Positions 18,119-27,194 are shown, counted from the first letter of the stretch. The stretch: 64,000 bases of DNA from Salmonirosea aquatica (GCF_009296315.1 NZ_WHLY01000002.1:2666001-2730000), one strand, 5' to 3'. Numbers and translations: made by a program. Notes: generated by a model not told the origin, from the letters alone.

Positions 18119-19102
18119 ATGAAATTCACTCCCGTTCTTTTCGCTATTTTACTAATTGCCCTGGTACCCTGCGCTCAGGCGCAGCAGCTCGGTCTTAGTC
18201 GCCTTTTTTATCCCAATGGTACCCTGAGTGCCAGCTATATCGTACCGACTAACTCGGCTACTACGCAGAATTTCGGGCTGACACGCACCAGTTTTCTGGG
18301 GATCGTACCCATCCAAAGCGAAGTACAGGGGAGTTTCAGTTTAAAAAAGAAATTCGACCTGCGGGCGGTACATACAGTACTCATTGGCCAATATTCGCAA
18401 TTGCAGCCTACCCTGGACGAGAAAAATTTTCCCGACAACGGCTATAAAACCATTTCGCTGGGTGCGATTCGAATGCAGGCAAGTGTGAAAGACAAATTGT
18501 GGGTATACGGTGCGGCGATCGGTATGACCGAGTCAAACGAAACGTTTTTTACGCCGCAACCTTTCCTATGGGGCGGGGCCGCCCGGATGCGGATTATTGG
18601 GCTACGGAGCCAGATCGTGTATGGGTCTATTTTGGCCTATAACCAAAAATTACGCGTCATTCCCGTGTTCGGAATCAATCAGCGGCTGGGCAAGCAGTGG
18701 CGCGCGACCGCACTCCTACCGTTCATGGCCGACGTCAACTACCATCCGACCAAATGGTTCAGCATGGACATGCTGGCGGGTGTCAACGGCTATAGCGGTG
18801 GTTTTCAGATACAAACCGCCGAGGAAAAAATACTGCGCCGCCAGAACTACCAGCACGTCAAATTAGGCCTATCCGCCAACCTACATCTGTTGACCGTATT
18901 CAATATTTCTGCCGAAGCGGGCGTGGCAGGTTTCCGGCAGTTGCGGACTTTTAATAGCGCGCGGGAAAATCTCACTTCTACCCACCCGCCTTTTGCTCCC
19001 TACGTGGGCGTAAGCGTAAGGTACCTCACGTCGCGCTCCAATTTTTCTTCTAAATTTATGGGAAAATTAGGCTTGGGCGAAAAAGGGGTGGTGAATTGGT
19101 AG
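18119..19102 (+). CDS. Outer-membrane beta-barrel protein (DUF6268-like)
   Basis: A 327-residue protein with a signal peptide (MKFTPVLFAILLIALVPCAQA-QQ). An alternating hydrophobic/polar strand pattern runs through the rest, with many aromatic residues at strand ends, as expected for a barrel of 12-14 strands. The family assignment to DUF6268 outer-membrane proteins rests on overall layout and is tentative. The last 20 residues (SRSNFSSKFMGKLGLGEKG) are polar and extend past the predicted final strand, so the C terminus lacks the usual terminal aromatic. No partner genes indicate a substrate. Confidence 0.65.
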   Translation: MKFTPVLFAILLIALVPCAQAQQLGLSRLFYPNGTLSASYIVPTNSATTQNFGLTRTSFLGIVPIQSEVQGSFSLKKKFDLRAVHTVLIGQYSQLQPTLDEKNFPDNGYKTISLGAIRMQASVKDKLWVYGAAIGMTESNETFFTPQPFLWGGAARMRIIGLRSQIVYGSILAYNQKLRVIPVFGINQRLGKQWRATALLPFMADVNYHPTKWFSMDMLAGVNGYSGGFQIQTAEEKILRRQNYQHVKLGLSANLHLLTVFNISAEAGVAGFRQLRTFNSARENLTSTHPPFAPYVGVSVRYLTSRSNFSSKFMGKLGLGEKGVVNW

Positions 19103-19122
19103 AAGGTACCTCTGGTTTCTTA

Positions 19123-19425
19123 TCAGGCCAGATTTTTCCAGGGACCAGCATCATATACCTCGACTCCCTTCGCCGCGAGCAGCGACTTGGCCCGGCTACT
19201 GCGCATACCCGAAGCGCAACATACCACCACCGGTTTGTCCCAGCTTTGTATCTGACTCATTTTAGCAGATAAGGCATCCAGCGGAATATTTTTTGCGTTT
19301 GGAACATGTCCTCCGGCAAATTCTCCGGGGGTCCGTACATCCACAATGATAGCTCCGGCTGCAACTTTCTCTTTTAAATCGTTGGTGTTGGTACCTCCGA
19401 ATAGGGATTTCAATAGATTCCTCAT
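19123..19425 (-). CDS. Rhodanese-like domain protein
   Basis: A 100-residue single-domain rhodanese. It shows IIVDVRTPGEFAGGHVPNAKNIPL and the active-site loop C70-A-S-G-M-R, so the catalytic cysteine is present. Such stand-alone domains carry persulfide sulfur in the cytoplasm. It lies downstream of and on the same strand as the acyl-CoA oxidation genes with a 70-bp gap. A minus-strand TAGTTTTG box (19451-19458) suggests its own promoter. Confidence 0.9.
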   Translation of the reverse strand: MRNLLKSLFGGTNTNDLKEKVAAGAIIVDVRTPGEFAGGHVPNAKNIPLDALSAKMSQIQSWDKPVVVCCASGMRSSRAKSLLAAKGVEVYDAGPWKNLA

Positions 19426-19495
19426 GGGGCTGGTTTGTTTAGTGTTTCTACAAAACTACCCCGCTCATTCAGTCCGTTCAGTGACATTTGTTACA

Positions 19496-20233
19496 CTAAG
19501 CCACGCCCCCGTTGACGCTCAACGTGTGGCCATTGACGTATGACGCTTCGTCGGAGGCTAGGTAGAGGTAGGCGTGAGCAATGTCTTCAGGTACCCCCAT
19601 GCGTCGGAGTGGTATGGCGGCAATGGATTGGTCACGCACTTCTTCGGGAATCTGATCGGTCATGTCGGTCAGGATGAAGCCCGGCGCTACGGCGTTGGCC
19701 GTAATATTGTGCTTACCGAGTTCCTTCGCCCAGGTTTTGACCATGCCGATAATGGCTGCCTTGGTGGCCGAGTAGTTGGTTTGGCCGAAGTTGCCCGTTA
19801 TACCTACCACCGATGAGGTACATATGATGCGGCCGTATTTTCTTTCAACCATATAAGGTACCACGGCTTTGGTGCAGTTGAATACGCCCGTCAGATTCAC
19901 GTCCAGTACCTGTTGCCATTCTTCGTGCGACATTTTCAGCAGGGAGCGGTCACGGGTAATGCCGGCATTGTTGATGAGGATATCAATTTTTCCATACTGC
20001 TGAACGACTTTCTGAGCGGCCGTCTCCAGGATACCTGGATCGGTGACGCTCAGTTTCATGAATTCGGCCGGAAAGCCCTGATCGCGTAGCGCGCGGGCCG
20101 TTTCTTCGCCCGCATCCAGCATATCCCACAAAATCACCCGGGCGCCTTCCTGGGCAAAAAGCAAAGCCGTGGCCTTTCCAATGCCGCGGGCACCTCCGGT
20201 GATGATGGCCACCTTATCCTGTAATCGGTTCAT
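19496..20233 (-). CDS. SDR-family 3-oxoacyl-(ACP/CoA) reductase, FabG-like
   Basis: A 245-residue short-chain dehydrogenase with cofactor loop TGGARGIG (12-19), NNAG (88-91) and catalytic Ser140/141, Tyr154 and Lys158 in the YSATK motif. The close match to FabG fits reduction or oxidation of 3-keto/3-hydroxy acyl groups. The location 27 bp after MaoC, in an acyl-CoA dehydrogenase cluster, suggests it works on CoA thioesters as a 3-hydroxyacyl-CoA dehydrogenase rather than in fatty acid synthesis. This role is inferred from context. It is the last gene of the five-gene run. Confidence 0.88.
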   Translation of the reverse strand: MNRLQDKVAIITGGARGIGKATALLFAQEGARVILWDMLDAGEETARALRDQGFPAEFMKLSVTDPGILETAAQKVVQQYGKIDILINNAGITRDRSLLKMSHEEWQQVLDVNLTGVFNCTKAVVPYMVERKYGRIICTSSVVGITGNFGQTNYSATKAAIIGMVKTWAKELGKHNITANAVAPGFILTDMTDQIPEEVRDQSIAAIPLRRMGVPEDIAHAYLYLASDEASYVNGHTLSVNGGVA

Positions 20234-20260
20234 GCTTTGAAAATAACGGGATTTTGAATT

Positions 20261-20734
20261 TCAGGAAAAAGGTGATTTCTCAAAAAGCAGCGTGATGAGC
20301 TCCGCCACGCAGACCGGCTTATCGGAACCTTCCCGTTCGAACACGCATTCGGTGGTAGCACGTACCCCGCCCGATTCCTGTTCTTCCACTTCCTTCAAAG
20401 TCATGCGCATCCGCACCCGACTGCCCGAAGGTACCGGCGCCATGAAGCGTACCTTGTTGGTGCCGTAGTTGATCCCTACCTTGACCGAATTGATCTTATA
20501 CAGATCGGACATGAGTTTGGGAGCGAGCGAAAGGGTCAGGAAGCCATGGGCCACGGTAGTTTTGTAGGGGGATTGCACCGCCGCTTTCTTACGGTCGATG
20601 TGAATCCACTGGTGATCGCCGGTGGCGTCGGCGAAGTCGTTGATCTGGCCCTGCGAGATGGTTTCCCATGGGCTTACGCCGATTTCTCGGCCCAGGTGTT
20701 CCCGGAATTGCGCGATATTCTGGTAGGTTTTCAT
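20261..20734 (-). CDS. MaoC-family enoyl-CoA hydratase
   Basis: A 157-residue single hot-dog domain with the hydratase-2 motif FADATGDHQWIHID, whose aspartate and histidine are the catalytic pair of R-specific enoyl-CoA hydratases, and VAHGFLTLSL. It would hydrate the double bond made by the acyl-CoA dehydrogenase in the same cluster. It lies between the quinone reductase and the SDR gene on one strand. NodN-type MaoC proteins share this layout, so the exact acyl chain is open. Confidence 0.87.
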   Translation of the reverse strand: MKTYQNIAQFREHLGREIGVSPWETISQGQINDFADATGDHQWIHIDRKKAAVQSPYKTTVAHGFLTLSLAPKLMSDLYKINSVKVGINYGTNKVRFMAPVPSGSRVRMRMTLKEVEEQESGGVRATTECVFEREGSDKPVCVAELITLLFEKSPFS

Positions 20735-20840
20735 AAGGGACGGATATAGGATGATTTTGATGAAGTCAGCGCTCTTATTACAAAAAACAGATTACAACCC
20801 AATATACGCATTTTGCCTACTCTGGAGAAGTTTTTCCGTT

Positions 20841-21815
20841 TCAAACCACTACTACGGCTTTCCCCACCACTTTCCGATCCATCATATCGCGGAGCGCTTG
20901 GGCGGCGTCAGCCAAGGGGTAGGTTTTGTACAGATGCTGTTGCAGTTTTCCCTGGGTTATCCAGGTCAGTAGCTCCTGAAAGTTCTTCTGGCTTTCGCGG
21001 GGTTCGTTTTTGGCAAAGGCCCCCCAGAAAACACCCACCAACTGACAACCTTTCAGGAGTACCAGATTAAGGGGTACTTTCGGGATCTCTCCCCCGGCGA
21101 ATCCTACCACCAGGTAGCGCCCTTTCCAGGCGATGGAGCGCAGGGCCGGTTCGGTATAGCGGTCGCCTACGGGGTCGTAGATGACGTGGGCGCCGTTGCC
21201 TTCGGTAAGTTCTTTCATGGTTTCCCGGAGGTCTTCAGTAGCATAGTTGATGGTCGCTTTTGCCCCCATTTTTCGACAAACCGCCAGTTTCTCGTCGCTC
21301 GATGCCGCCGCAATGACGTGGGCACCCATGAGCACACCCAGCTGCACGGCAGCCAGGCCTACGCCTCCTGCGGCACCCAGTACCAAAAGCGTTTCTCCGG
21401 CCAGGAGTTGGGCGCGGTTTTTCAGGGCATGGTAGGAGGTACCATAAGTGTACATCACGCTTGCCGCCGTAACGAAATCCATGCCCGCCGGGATGGGCAA
21501 GGTAGTAGTGGCATCGGCCACGACTTCCTCGGCAAATCCGCCCCAACCCGTCAGCGAAAGTACAGTATCGCCCACGTTAAGATGCTTTACGCCCTCACCT
21601 ACTTCTTTGACCATGCCCGATACCTCGCCGCCCGGCGAAAACGGGAGTGGGGGCTTGAACTGGTACTTGTTCTGAATGATGAGCGTGTCGGGGAAGTTGA
21701 CGCCGCAGGCTTTTACGGTAATCAGCACCTGCCCTTTGCCGGGCGTCGGCGAAGGTACCTCAGTCAAAATCAGGTTTTCAGGTGAACCAAATTGGGTACA
21801 GAGAAGGGCTTTCAT
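20841..21815 (-). CDS. NADPH:quinone reductase-family oxidoreductase (zinc-less MDR)
   Basis: A 324-residue medium-chain dehydrogenase/reductase, taken from ATG 21815 (MKALLCTQFGSPENL). The cofactor motif GAAGGVGLAAVQLG is clear. The zinc-binding cysteines of alcohol dehydrogenases are absent, which places it with quinone reductases and enoyl-thioester reductases. In this cluster an NADPH-dependent enoyl-CoA reductase or a carbonyl reductase role is plausible but not shown. The spacing to MaoC (106 bp) is larger than elsewhere in the run. Confidence 0.85.
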   Translation of the reverse strand: MKALLCTQFGSPENLILTEVPSPTPGKGQVLITVKACGVNFPDTLIIQNKYQFKPPLPFSPGGEVSGMVKEVGEGVKHLNVGDTVLSLTGWGGFAEEVVADATTTLPIPAGMDFVTAASVMYTYGTSYHALKNRAQLLAGETLLVLGAAGGVGLAAVQLGVLMGAHVIAAASSDEKLAVCRKMGAKATINYATEDLRETMKELTEGNGAHVIYDPVGDRYTEPALRSIAWKGRYLVVGFAGGEIPKVPLNLVLLKGCQLVGVFWGAFAKNEPRESQKNFQELLTWITQGKLQQHLYKTYPLADAAQALRDMMDRKVVGKAVVVV

Positions 21816-21878
21816 GGGATTCAAAGGATTAGTAAAAAACTTATTTTGGAGTTTGCCAATAGGCAACTGGCCTCAAAA

Positions 21879-22958
21879 CTAAAACCTACCCCGCTCCACG
21901 GCTTTTGCCGCCTTAGCCGACAACGAATTAATCCCAAACAGCAATCCGCCAAAACGCTCATCCTGGGTAAGACCTTTTTTCCAACGGGCGTAGATTTGCT
22001 GGATTACCACTGTATTCTTGAAAAGCCCGAACACATAGTAATAGAGAATATTCGACAAATCACGCCCGCTTCGCTCGGCGTAGCGATCGGCAAATTGCTG
22101 CCGGGTCAGGTTGCCGGGTAGCCAGGTGAGGTTAAAACTCCGCTCGAAAGGTCCATCATCCGCCTCGGCCCAATAGGAAAGGGCAGTACCTACGTCCATG
22201 AGCGGATCGCCTACGGTACACATTTCCCAGTCGAGCACGGCGAGGATGTCGGCCAGGTTATCGGGATTTAGCACGAGATTGTCGTACTTATAATCGTTGT
22301 GAATCAGGGTAGGTGCATTCTCTTCGGGCATCGTGTCACTGAGCCATTGGTAGAGTTGCCCCATAACAGGCAGGTCATCGGTTTGGGCGGCGAGGTACCT
22401 TTTGTACCAACCTTCCACCTGCCGACGTACGTAGCCTTCGGGCTTGCCCAGCGTGTCGAGGCCGGGGGTGGCAATGTCGATCGCGTGCAGTTGCACCAGA
22501 TTATCGATCAAAGCCTCCGAGGTACCCCGCAATTGTTGGGGTGTAAGCCCAAACTGCGGGGCATTTTGCGCCCGCAGGATAATGCCCTGCACGCGTTCCA
22601 TAATATAAAAGGGAGAGCCTATCACCTGCGTATCTTCACACCGTAGAATCGGCCGGGGAATTTTGGTGAAGCCAGTGCTCTGGATCATCTTCAGTACCTG
22701 GTACTCACGCATGACATTATGACCGCCCTTGATGTGTTCAGCCCCGAAGGGCGGACGGCGCAGTACATACTCCTGCTGATTTTCAGTTTTAAGCCAATAG
22801 GTTAGGTTGGAGTAGCCGCCGGGGAACTGCCGCATTTCTACTACCGGCAATTTGAAAATATCCGATCGCAACAGGTACCCATTCAGAGAAACCAGATCAA
22901 TTTCCTCGCCCGCCCGGATGGGCGCGGGGCTATCGGTAACGATATGCATCTTGCTCAT
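21879..22958 (-). CDS. APH-like phosphotransferase of the ACAD10/11 type
   Basis: A 359-residue kinase-like protein of the phosphotransferase family. Its Brenner-type motif is LIHNDYKYDN and the metal-binding DWEMCTVGDPLMD follows. Its start overlaps the stop of the acyl-CoA dehydrogenase gene by four bases (22955-22958), so the two are translationally coupled. The same pairing is fused in human ACAD10 and ACAD11, which degrade 4-hydroxy fatty acids by phosphorylating the hydroxyl group before elimination. A similar route is likely here by analogy. Confidence 0.87.
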   Translation of the reverse strand: MSKMHIVTDSPAPIRAGEEIDLVSLNGYLLRSDIFKLPVVEMRQFPGGYSNLTYWLKTENQQEYVLRRPPFGAEHIKGGHNVMREYQVLKMIQSTGFTKIPRPILRCEDTQVIGSPFYIMERVQGIILRAQNAPQFGLTPQQLRGTSEALIDNLVQLHAIDIATPGLDTLGKPEGYVRRQVEGWYKRYLAAQTDDLPVMGQLYQWLSDTMPEENAPTLIHNDYKYDNLVLNPDNLADILAVLDWEMCTVGDPLMDVGTALSYWAEADDGPFERSFNLTWLPGNLTRQQFADRYAERSGRDLSNILYYYVFGLFKNTVVIQQIYARWKKGLTQDERFGGLLFGINSLSAKAAKAVERGRF

Positions 22959-24172
22959 TTTTTCCTTTTTACGTCCAGCCCGTAGCCTTTCAGGATGTTC
23001 CGGGCCAGAGCGGATTTATGTACTTCGTCGGCCCCGTCGTAGATACGGGCGGCCCGTTCGTGGGTGTACCAGTAAGAAAGCAGAATATCGCTCGTCATAC
23101 CCAACGCGCCGTGCACCTGAATGGCGCGGTCGACGACGCGGAGCATCATATTGGCCGTAAAAAACTTGATCATGGATACCTCATCGCGAACGGCAGCGGC
23201 TCCCTGCTCGTCGATGTGCCGGGCCGTGCGCAGCACCAGCAGCCGGGCGGCGTCAATTTCTGCCCGACTGTCGGCAATGAACCCCTGAACAAACTGCTTG
23301 TCGCCCAGCACGGTACCTTCTTCCAGTTCGCGACTGACGGCATAGCGGCACATCAACTCAAAACTTCGCTCGGCAATACCAATGAACCGCATACAGTGGT
23401 GAATGCGTCCCGGTCCCAGCCGTTCCTGCGCCAGCAAAAACCCCGCTCCTTCCGGCCCGATCAAATTCGCTTGAGGTACCCTTACGTTTTCATAACGCAT
23501 TTCGGCATGACTCGCCCAACTGTCACCCGCATGGCCCATGATCGGAATATTCCGCACTAGCGTAACGCCCGGGGTACCCATGGGTACCAGAATCTGACTG
23601 GCCTGTTTGTGGCGGGCTGCTTCGGGATTGGTCACGGCCATGACGATGATAAAAGCCGCGCCGTCGGCCGAACTGGTAAACCATTTATGCCCATTGATGA
23701 TATAATCTTCACCATCTTTCACGGCAGTGGTACCCATGCGAGTGGGGTTAGAGCCGGCAAATTCGGGTTCGGTCATACTGAAACAACTCCGGACGGTACC
23801 CTCCATGAGCGGTCTAAGGTACCTTTCTTTCAAAGGCTCGGGGGCGTATTGGTGCATCAATTCGGTATTGCCAATGTCGGGTGCTTGCGTATTGAACACA
23901 AAGTGGGCGAAGGGCGAACGCGCCAGTACTTCGCTGATTTGCCCGAACTCGCAAAGCGTCAAAGCCAGTCCACCGTCTGCTTCCGGCAGGTGCAGGCCCC
24001 ACAGCCCGGCTTGTTTTACGAGTTTTCTCTTTTCCAATAATACAGGCTCTATGTAGGAAAAATCACGCGTCAGATTTTCGGTCGTTTCGAGGGGATAAAG
24101 TTCGGTTTCGACAAATTCCTGAATGCGGGGGAGTAAGGTACGTAGGCGTTCAGTGGCAAAAAGGGTTTCCAT
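22955..24172 (-). CDS. Acyl-CoA dehydrogenase (ACAD11-like)
   Basis: A flavoprotein that introduces the alpha-beta double bond into acyl-CoA. From ATG 24172 (METLFATERLRTLLP) it has 405 residues and three acyl-CoA dehydrogenase domains. Motifs include FSMTEPEFAGSNPTRM for FAD/substrate contact and a C-terminal IQVHGALGMTSD segment. The catalytic-base position was not assigned with certainty. The ORF can be extended to 24226, but that adds a segment unlike the family. It heads the operon ACAD-APH-MDR-MaoC-SDR and is divergent from rfaE1. Confidence 0.9.
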   Translation of the reverse strand: METLFATERLRTLLPRIQEFVETELYPLETTENLTRDFSYIEPVLLEKRKLVKQAGLWGLHLPEADGGLALTLCEFGQISEVLARSPFAHFVFNTQAPDIGNTELMHQYAPEPLKERYLRPLMEGTVRSCFSMTEPEFAGSNPTRMGTTAVKDGEDYIINGHKWFTSSADGAAFIIVMAVTNPEAARHKQASQILVPMGTPGVTLVRNIPIMGHAGDSWASHAEMRYENVRVPQANLIGPEGAGFLLAQERLGPGRIHHCMRFIGIAERSFELMCRYAVSRELEEGTVLGDKQFVQGFIADSRAEIDAARLLVLRTARHIDEQGAAAVRDEVSMIKFFTANMMLRVVDRAIQVHGALGMTSDILLSYWYTHERAARIYDGADEVHKSALARNILKGYGLDVKRKK

Positions 24173-24290
24173 TAAGTTATTGGCGGTAAGATGCTGGAAT
24201 TTTGACAAAGGCCTTATTACGGTCACTTCATGCTAAAAATAGCACATTAGCCTGACCTTCTCCCAAAATTTAAGAACTTTGCCACATCCA

Positions 24291-24340
24291 GTTGAAAATG
24301 GTAAGTTGAAAATGCGCAATCGTCATTTTCAACATTCAAC
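24291..24340. repeat. GTTGAAAATG inverted repeat upstream of rfaE1
   Basis: GTTGAAAATG at 24305-24314 pairs perfectly with CATTTTCAAC at 24324-24333. Another GTTGAAAATG lies at 24291-24300 and an ATTCAACCTT follows. It belongs to the same word family as the repeat at 5662-5736 and overlaps the rfaE1 leader. Confidence 0.6.
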
Positions 24341-24346
24341 CTTCCA

Positions 24347-25342
24347 ATGATCGCAGTGACTCTAGACCAACTATTTGAAGGCTTTACCAAGTTGCGCGTT
24401 CTCGTGGTGGGCGACGTCATGCTCGATTCGTACGTGTGGGGGAAAGTAGAGCGGATTTCGCCCGAAGCGCCCGTACCTGTGGTCAACGTGGGACGGCGTG
24501 AGTACCGTTTGGGTGGTGCGGGCAACGTGTTGCTTAATGTGCAGGCCCTGGGCGCAGAGGCGATTGCCTGCACCGTTATTGGCAACGACGGGCCGGGTGA
24601 TATTCTACAACACCAGCTTACCGAGCGGAACCTGAGTTGTGAGGGCCTTATCCGCAGCGAGGACCGCATCACCACCATCAAAGAGCGAATTATTGCCGGT
24701 TCGCAGCAGGTCGTGCGCATCGACACCGAGACGGATGCCGCTATTTCCAGCACGGAACGTGCCCAACTTGTGGCCAAAGCCAAAGAACTCATTCCAGATT
24801 GTCAGGTCGTTATTTTTGAGGATTACGACAAGGGGGTACTTAGCCCCGAAGCCATTGCCGACATTACGGCATTTGCCAACCAGCACCAAGTACCCACGGT
24901 GGTTGACCCAAAAAAACGCAACTTCCTGGCCTATCAGCAGGTGACGCTCTTCAAACCCAATCTGAAAGAACTGCGGGAAGGCCTGAAGGTAGATTTCGAT
25001 GTGCGCGATGGCGCTGCATTGCGAGCCGTGGTGCAGCAACTTACCCAAACACTCAATGCCTCCGGGGCGCTGATCACGCTTTCGGAACACGGCATTTATA
25101 TTGATTATCAGAACGAAACGTGCCATCTGCCCGCCCATGTCCGCAGCATCGCCGATGTATCCGGGGCGGGCGATACCGTCATCAGCATCGCGGCCTGCTG
25201 CGTGGCACTCGGGGTACCCCCACGAACGATCGCGGCTTTGTCTAACCTGGGCGGCGGTCTGGTTTGTGAGCAGGTAGGTGTGGTACCGATCGACCGCGAA
25301 TTGTTGCGGGCCGAGGCCATGCGGGAGGGATTGGTAGAGTAA
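24347..25342 (+). CDS. rfaE1: D-glycero-beta-D-manno-heptose-7-phosphate kinase
   Basis: Phosphorylates heptose 7-phosphate at O-1 in the ADP-heptose pathway for LPS inner core. The 331-residue PfkB-family protein shows VGDVMLDSYVWG, RLGGAGNVLLN and the anion-hole/catalytic GAGD at 273-276 with Asp276. It corresponds to the N-terminal half of E. coli HldE and lacks the adenylyltransferase half, as in organisms with separate HldA and HldC. A HAD phosphatase of GmhB type lies far away at 59570. The following ThuA gene starts about 85 bp later and is probably unrelated. Confidence 0.9.
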   Translation: MIAVTLDQLFEGFTKLRVLVVGDVMLDSYVWGKVERISPEAPVPVVNVGRREYRLGGAGNVLLNVQALGAEAIACTVIGNDGPGDILQHQLTERNLSCEGLIRSEDRITTIKERIIAGSQQVVRIDTETDAAISSTERAQLVAKAKELIPDCQVVIFEDYDKGVLSPEAIADITAFANQHQVPTVVDPKKRNFLAYQQVTLFKPNLKELREGLKVDFDVRDGAALRAVVQQLTQTLNASGALITLSEHGIYIDYQNETCHLPAHVRSIADVSGAGDTVISIAACCVALGVPPRTIAALSNLGGGLVCEQVGVVPIDRELLRAEAMREGLVE

Positions 25343-25426
25343 CGTGGCGCTGCGCGGGTAAGAGGACAGCTCCTGCGTCTTTATAGAAAACATCCTGTGT
25401 TTCGAAAAATTCAACTCTTCCTGGCT

Positions 25427-26347
25427 ATGACATTTTCTTTCCAGCGCGCCAAAACTACCCCATTCTCTCCAAAAATACTGAGCTGGTTGCTGCTGATGGG
25501 GGTAGGTATACTGATTGGGAGCTGTTCTTCCAAAAATCAAACGAGTACCTCCAAAGACAAGAGGCCGTTGGTGGTTTTCGTCACCGGCGACCACGAGTAC
25601 AGCGGCGAATCCACGCTGCCCATCGTAGCGGCCGAGCTGGAAAAAAACTACGGGATGCGTACCCTAGTCCTGAAAGCTTCGCCCAATCAGAACAGTGAAG
25701 AAAATATTCCCGGCCTGGAAGCCCTGCGAGATGCCGATTTGGCGGTCTTTTTCCTCCGCTGGCGTAGGCTTCCAAAAGACCAGGTGGCCTACATCGATGA
25801 GTACCTCAACTCCGGCAAGCCCGTGATGGGCTTTCGTACCAGTACCCATGCCTTCAACTATCCTAAAGGACACGAACTGGAAGCCTGGAATGCGTTCGGC
25901 GAACGCGCCTTTGGCGCGCCTCCGGGTTGGGGTGGAGCCGCCAAGCACTCCCACTACGGACACGAAAGTACCACCGACGTTTCCATCATTCCCGAAGCGG
26001 CCCAGCACCCCATTCTCACCGGGGTCGATCCCAACTTTCATGTAGCCTCGTGGCTCTACCGGGTACTGCCCGACTACCCCGTGAAGGGAACTACCTGGCT
26101 GCTAATGGGTAAATCGGTCAATCCTAATTCCCAACCCGCCGTGGATCAGCCCGTAGCCTGGACCTGGCAAAACCCAGCGGGTGCGCGGGTCTTTATGACC
26201 ACCCTGGGCCATCCCGAAGACTTTCAGGTAGAAGCTTTTCAGCGCCTGGTGGTCAACGCCATTCACTGGGAGCTGGGCAAGCCCGTTCCTAAAAACTGGA
26301 AAGGGAAAATGGACATCCAGGTACCCTACCGGGGTATCGTGAATTAA
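25427..26347 (+). CDS. ThuA-domain lipoprotein 1
   Basis: A 306-residue protein with a lipoprotein signal ending in LIGSC and a ThuA domain (class I glutamine amidotransferase-like fold). Key segments are VTGDHEYSGEST, FRTSTHAFNYP and the WLYRVLPDYP stretch. ThuA was first tied to trehalose utilisation in rhizobia, where ThuB is the partner dehydrogenase; its own reaction is not established. I start at ATG 25427 rather than GTG 25397, because the resulting signal peptide is normal. A paralogue lies at 36770 in the same sugar locus. Confidence 0.82.
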   Translation: MTFSFQRAKTTPFSPKILSWLLLMGVGILIGSCSSKNQTSTSKDKRPLVVFVTGDHEYSGESTLPIVAAELEKNYGMRTLVLKASPNQNSEENIPGLEALRDADLAVFFLRWRRLPKDQVAYIDEYLNSGKPVMGFRTSTHAFNYPKGHELEAWNAFGERAFGAPPGWGGAAKHSHYGHESTTDVSIIPEAAQHPILTGVDPNFHVASWLYRVLPDYPVKGTTWLLMGKSVNPNSQPAVDQPVAWTWQNPAGARVFMTTLGHPEDFQVEAFQRLVVNAIHWELGKPVPKNWKGKMDIQVPYRGIVN

Positions 26348-26362
26348 AATAGGGGATACCTT

Positions 26363-26872
26363 CTATTCCTCAGATAGAGCTTCTTTGCGCTTTTTTTGGG
26401 TATTGAACCAGGCCGCCCACAGCATGGCAAATAGACCCATTGGTACCAGGGCATTACTTACGCCCTGACCAGCCGAAAGACTACGGACGATTATCCAGGC
26501 AATCGCCAGGGTGCCTGCGATCAGAAACCATAGTACCCATTTTTGTTCAAAAATAGAGGGCTTTCGCACCAGGGTACCCTGATGCTCACGGGCATAGCGC
26601 GCCAGGGTACCTTCGAAAGATTCACAAAAATTCCCGAATGGTTCAGCGTTGCAGAAATTGGCATTCGCGATCAGTTTGAATCTGCTTTTGTCCGCCATTT
26701 TAAGGCGTAGGGTTACACCATTATAGTATTCTACCTGGTAAGACACCACCTCCCCAAACTGAAAGTGTTTTTCTTCCCCGTCAAGATGGAGGAGTAAGTA
26801 GGTATCGTCGAGTTCCGCGGTACCTTTTTTCTTCGTGAACATCTTGGTGTATTCAAAATCATAGTGCTTCAT
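26363..26872 (-). CDS. Unrecognised two-helix membrane protein
   Basis: I do not recognise this 169-residue protein. Residues 1-105 look soluble and beta-rich (KKKGTAELDDTYLLLHLDGEE), perhaps a PH-like fold. Two hydrophobic segments (about 112-128 and 138-158) and a basic, charged C terminus follow. It lies on the opposite strand inside the sugar locus, convergent with ThuA 1 and divergent from susC, so it probably does not belong to that operon. Confidence 0.6.
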   Translation of the reverse strand: MKHYDFEYTKMFTKKKGTAELDDTYLLLHLDGEEKHFQFGEVVSYQVEYYNGVTLRLKMADKSRFKLIANANFCNAEPFGNFCESFEGTLARYAREHQGTLVRKPSIFEQKWVLWFLIAGTLAIAWIIVRSLSAGQGVSNALVPMGLFAMLWAAWFNTQKKRKEALSEE

Positions 26873-26966
26873 GGAGTAAGGATTTTCAGGTTGGATGCTT
26901 TTTAAATCTAATCCCAGTTCTGCACTCAGGCAAGACAGTATAGGATGGTTAGAAGCTAGCTTAGTC

Positions 26967-26974
26967 TAGCTTTG
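26967..26974 (+). promoter_or_regulatory. Candidate -7 box for the SusC/SusD operon
   Basis: TAGCTTTG fits TAnnTTTG, without a clear -33 TTG. If used, the leader before the susC ATG at 27195 would be about 215 nt, long enough to hold the hairpin at 27082-27111. The 26873-27194 gap holds nothing else that I recognise. Confidence 0.35.
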
Positions 26975-27081
26975 CACTTTGTGAATGATCTTTGTGACAA
27001 ATCAAATGAATAATTACCTGATATGCTATCCTTAATCTCTTACCAATCAGCCTATGTAAATAAAAACCTACCTGTAAAAAA

Positions 27082-27111
27082 CAACCGGCAGTGTGTCACC
27101 ACCGCCGGTTG
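27082..27111. repeat. Hairpin in the susC leader
   Basis: CAACCGGC (27082-27089) pairs with GCCGGTTG (27104-27111) across a 14-nt loop, about 84 bases before the susC start. It is not followed by a T run, so it is a leader structure or an operator and not a terminator. Confidence 0.5.
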
Positions 27112-27194
27112 AGTCTTCGACATTATCGCATTTTTCCTGGAAGATTCATGCGGCATGTCCTGTTCCATTTCCAAAAAACAAAACTTTCAAAACT

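Noticed and set aside
24605-25594. 329-residue open frame opposite rfaE1 and the ThuA start
   Set aside because: It crosses two real genes on the other strand and shows no domain.
26363-26872. The two-helix protein as a member of the sugar operon
   Set aside because: It is on the opposite strand, convergent with ThuA 1, and has no carbohydrate-related motif.
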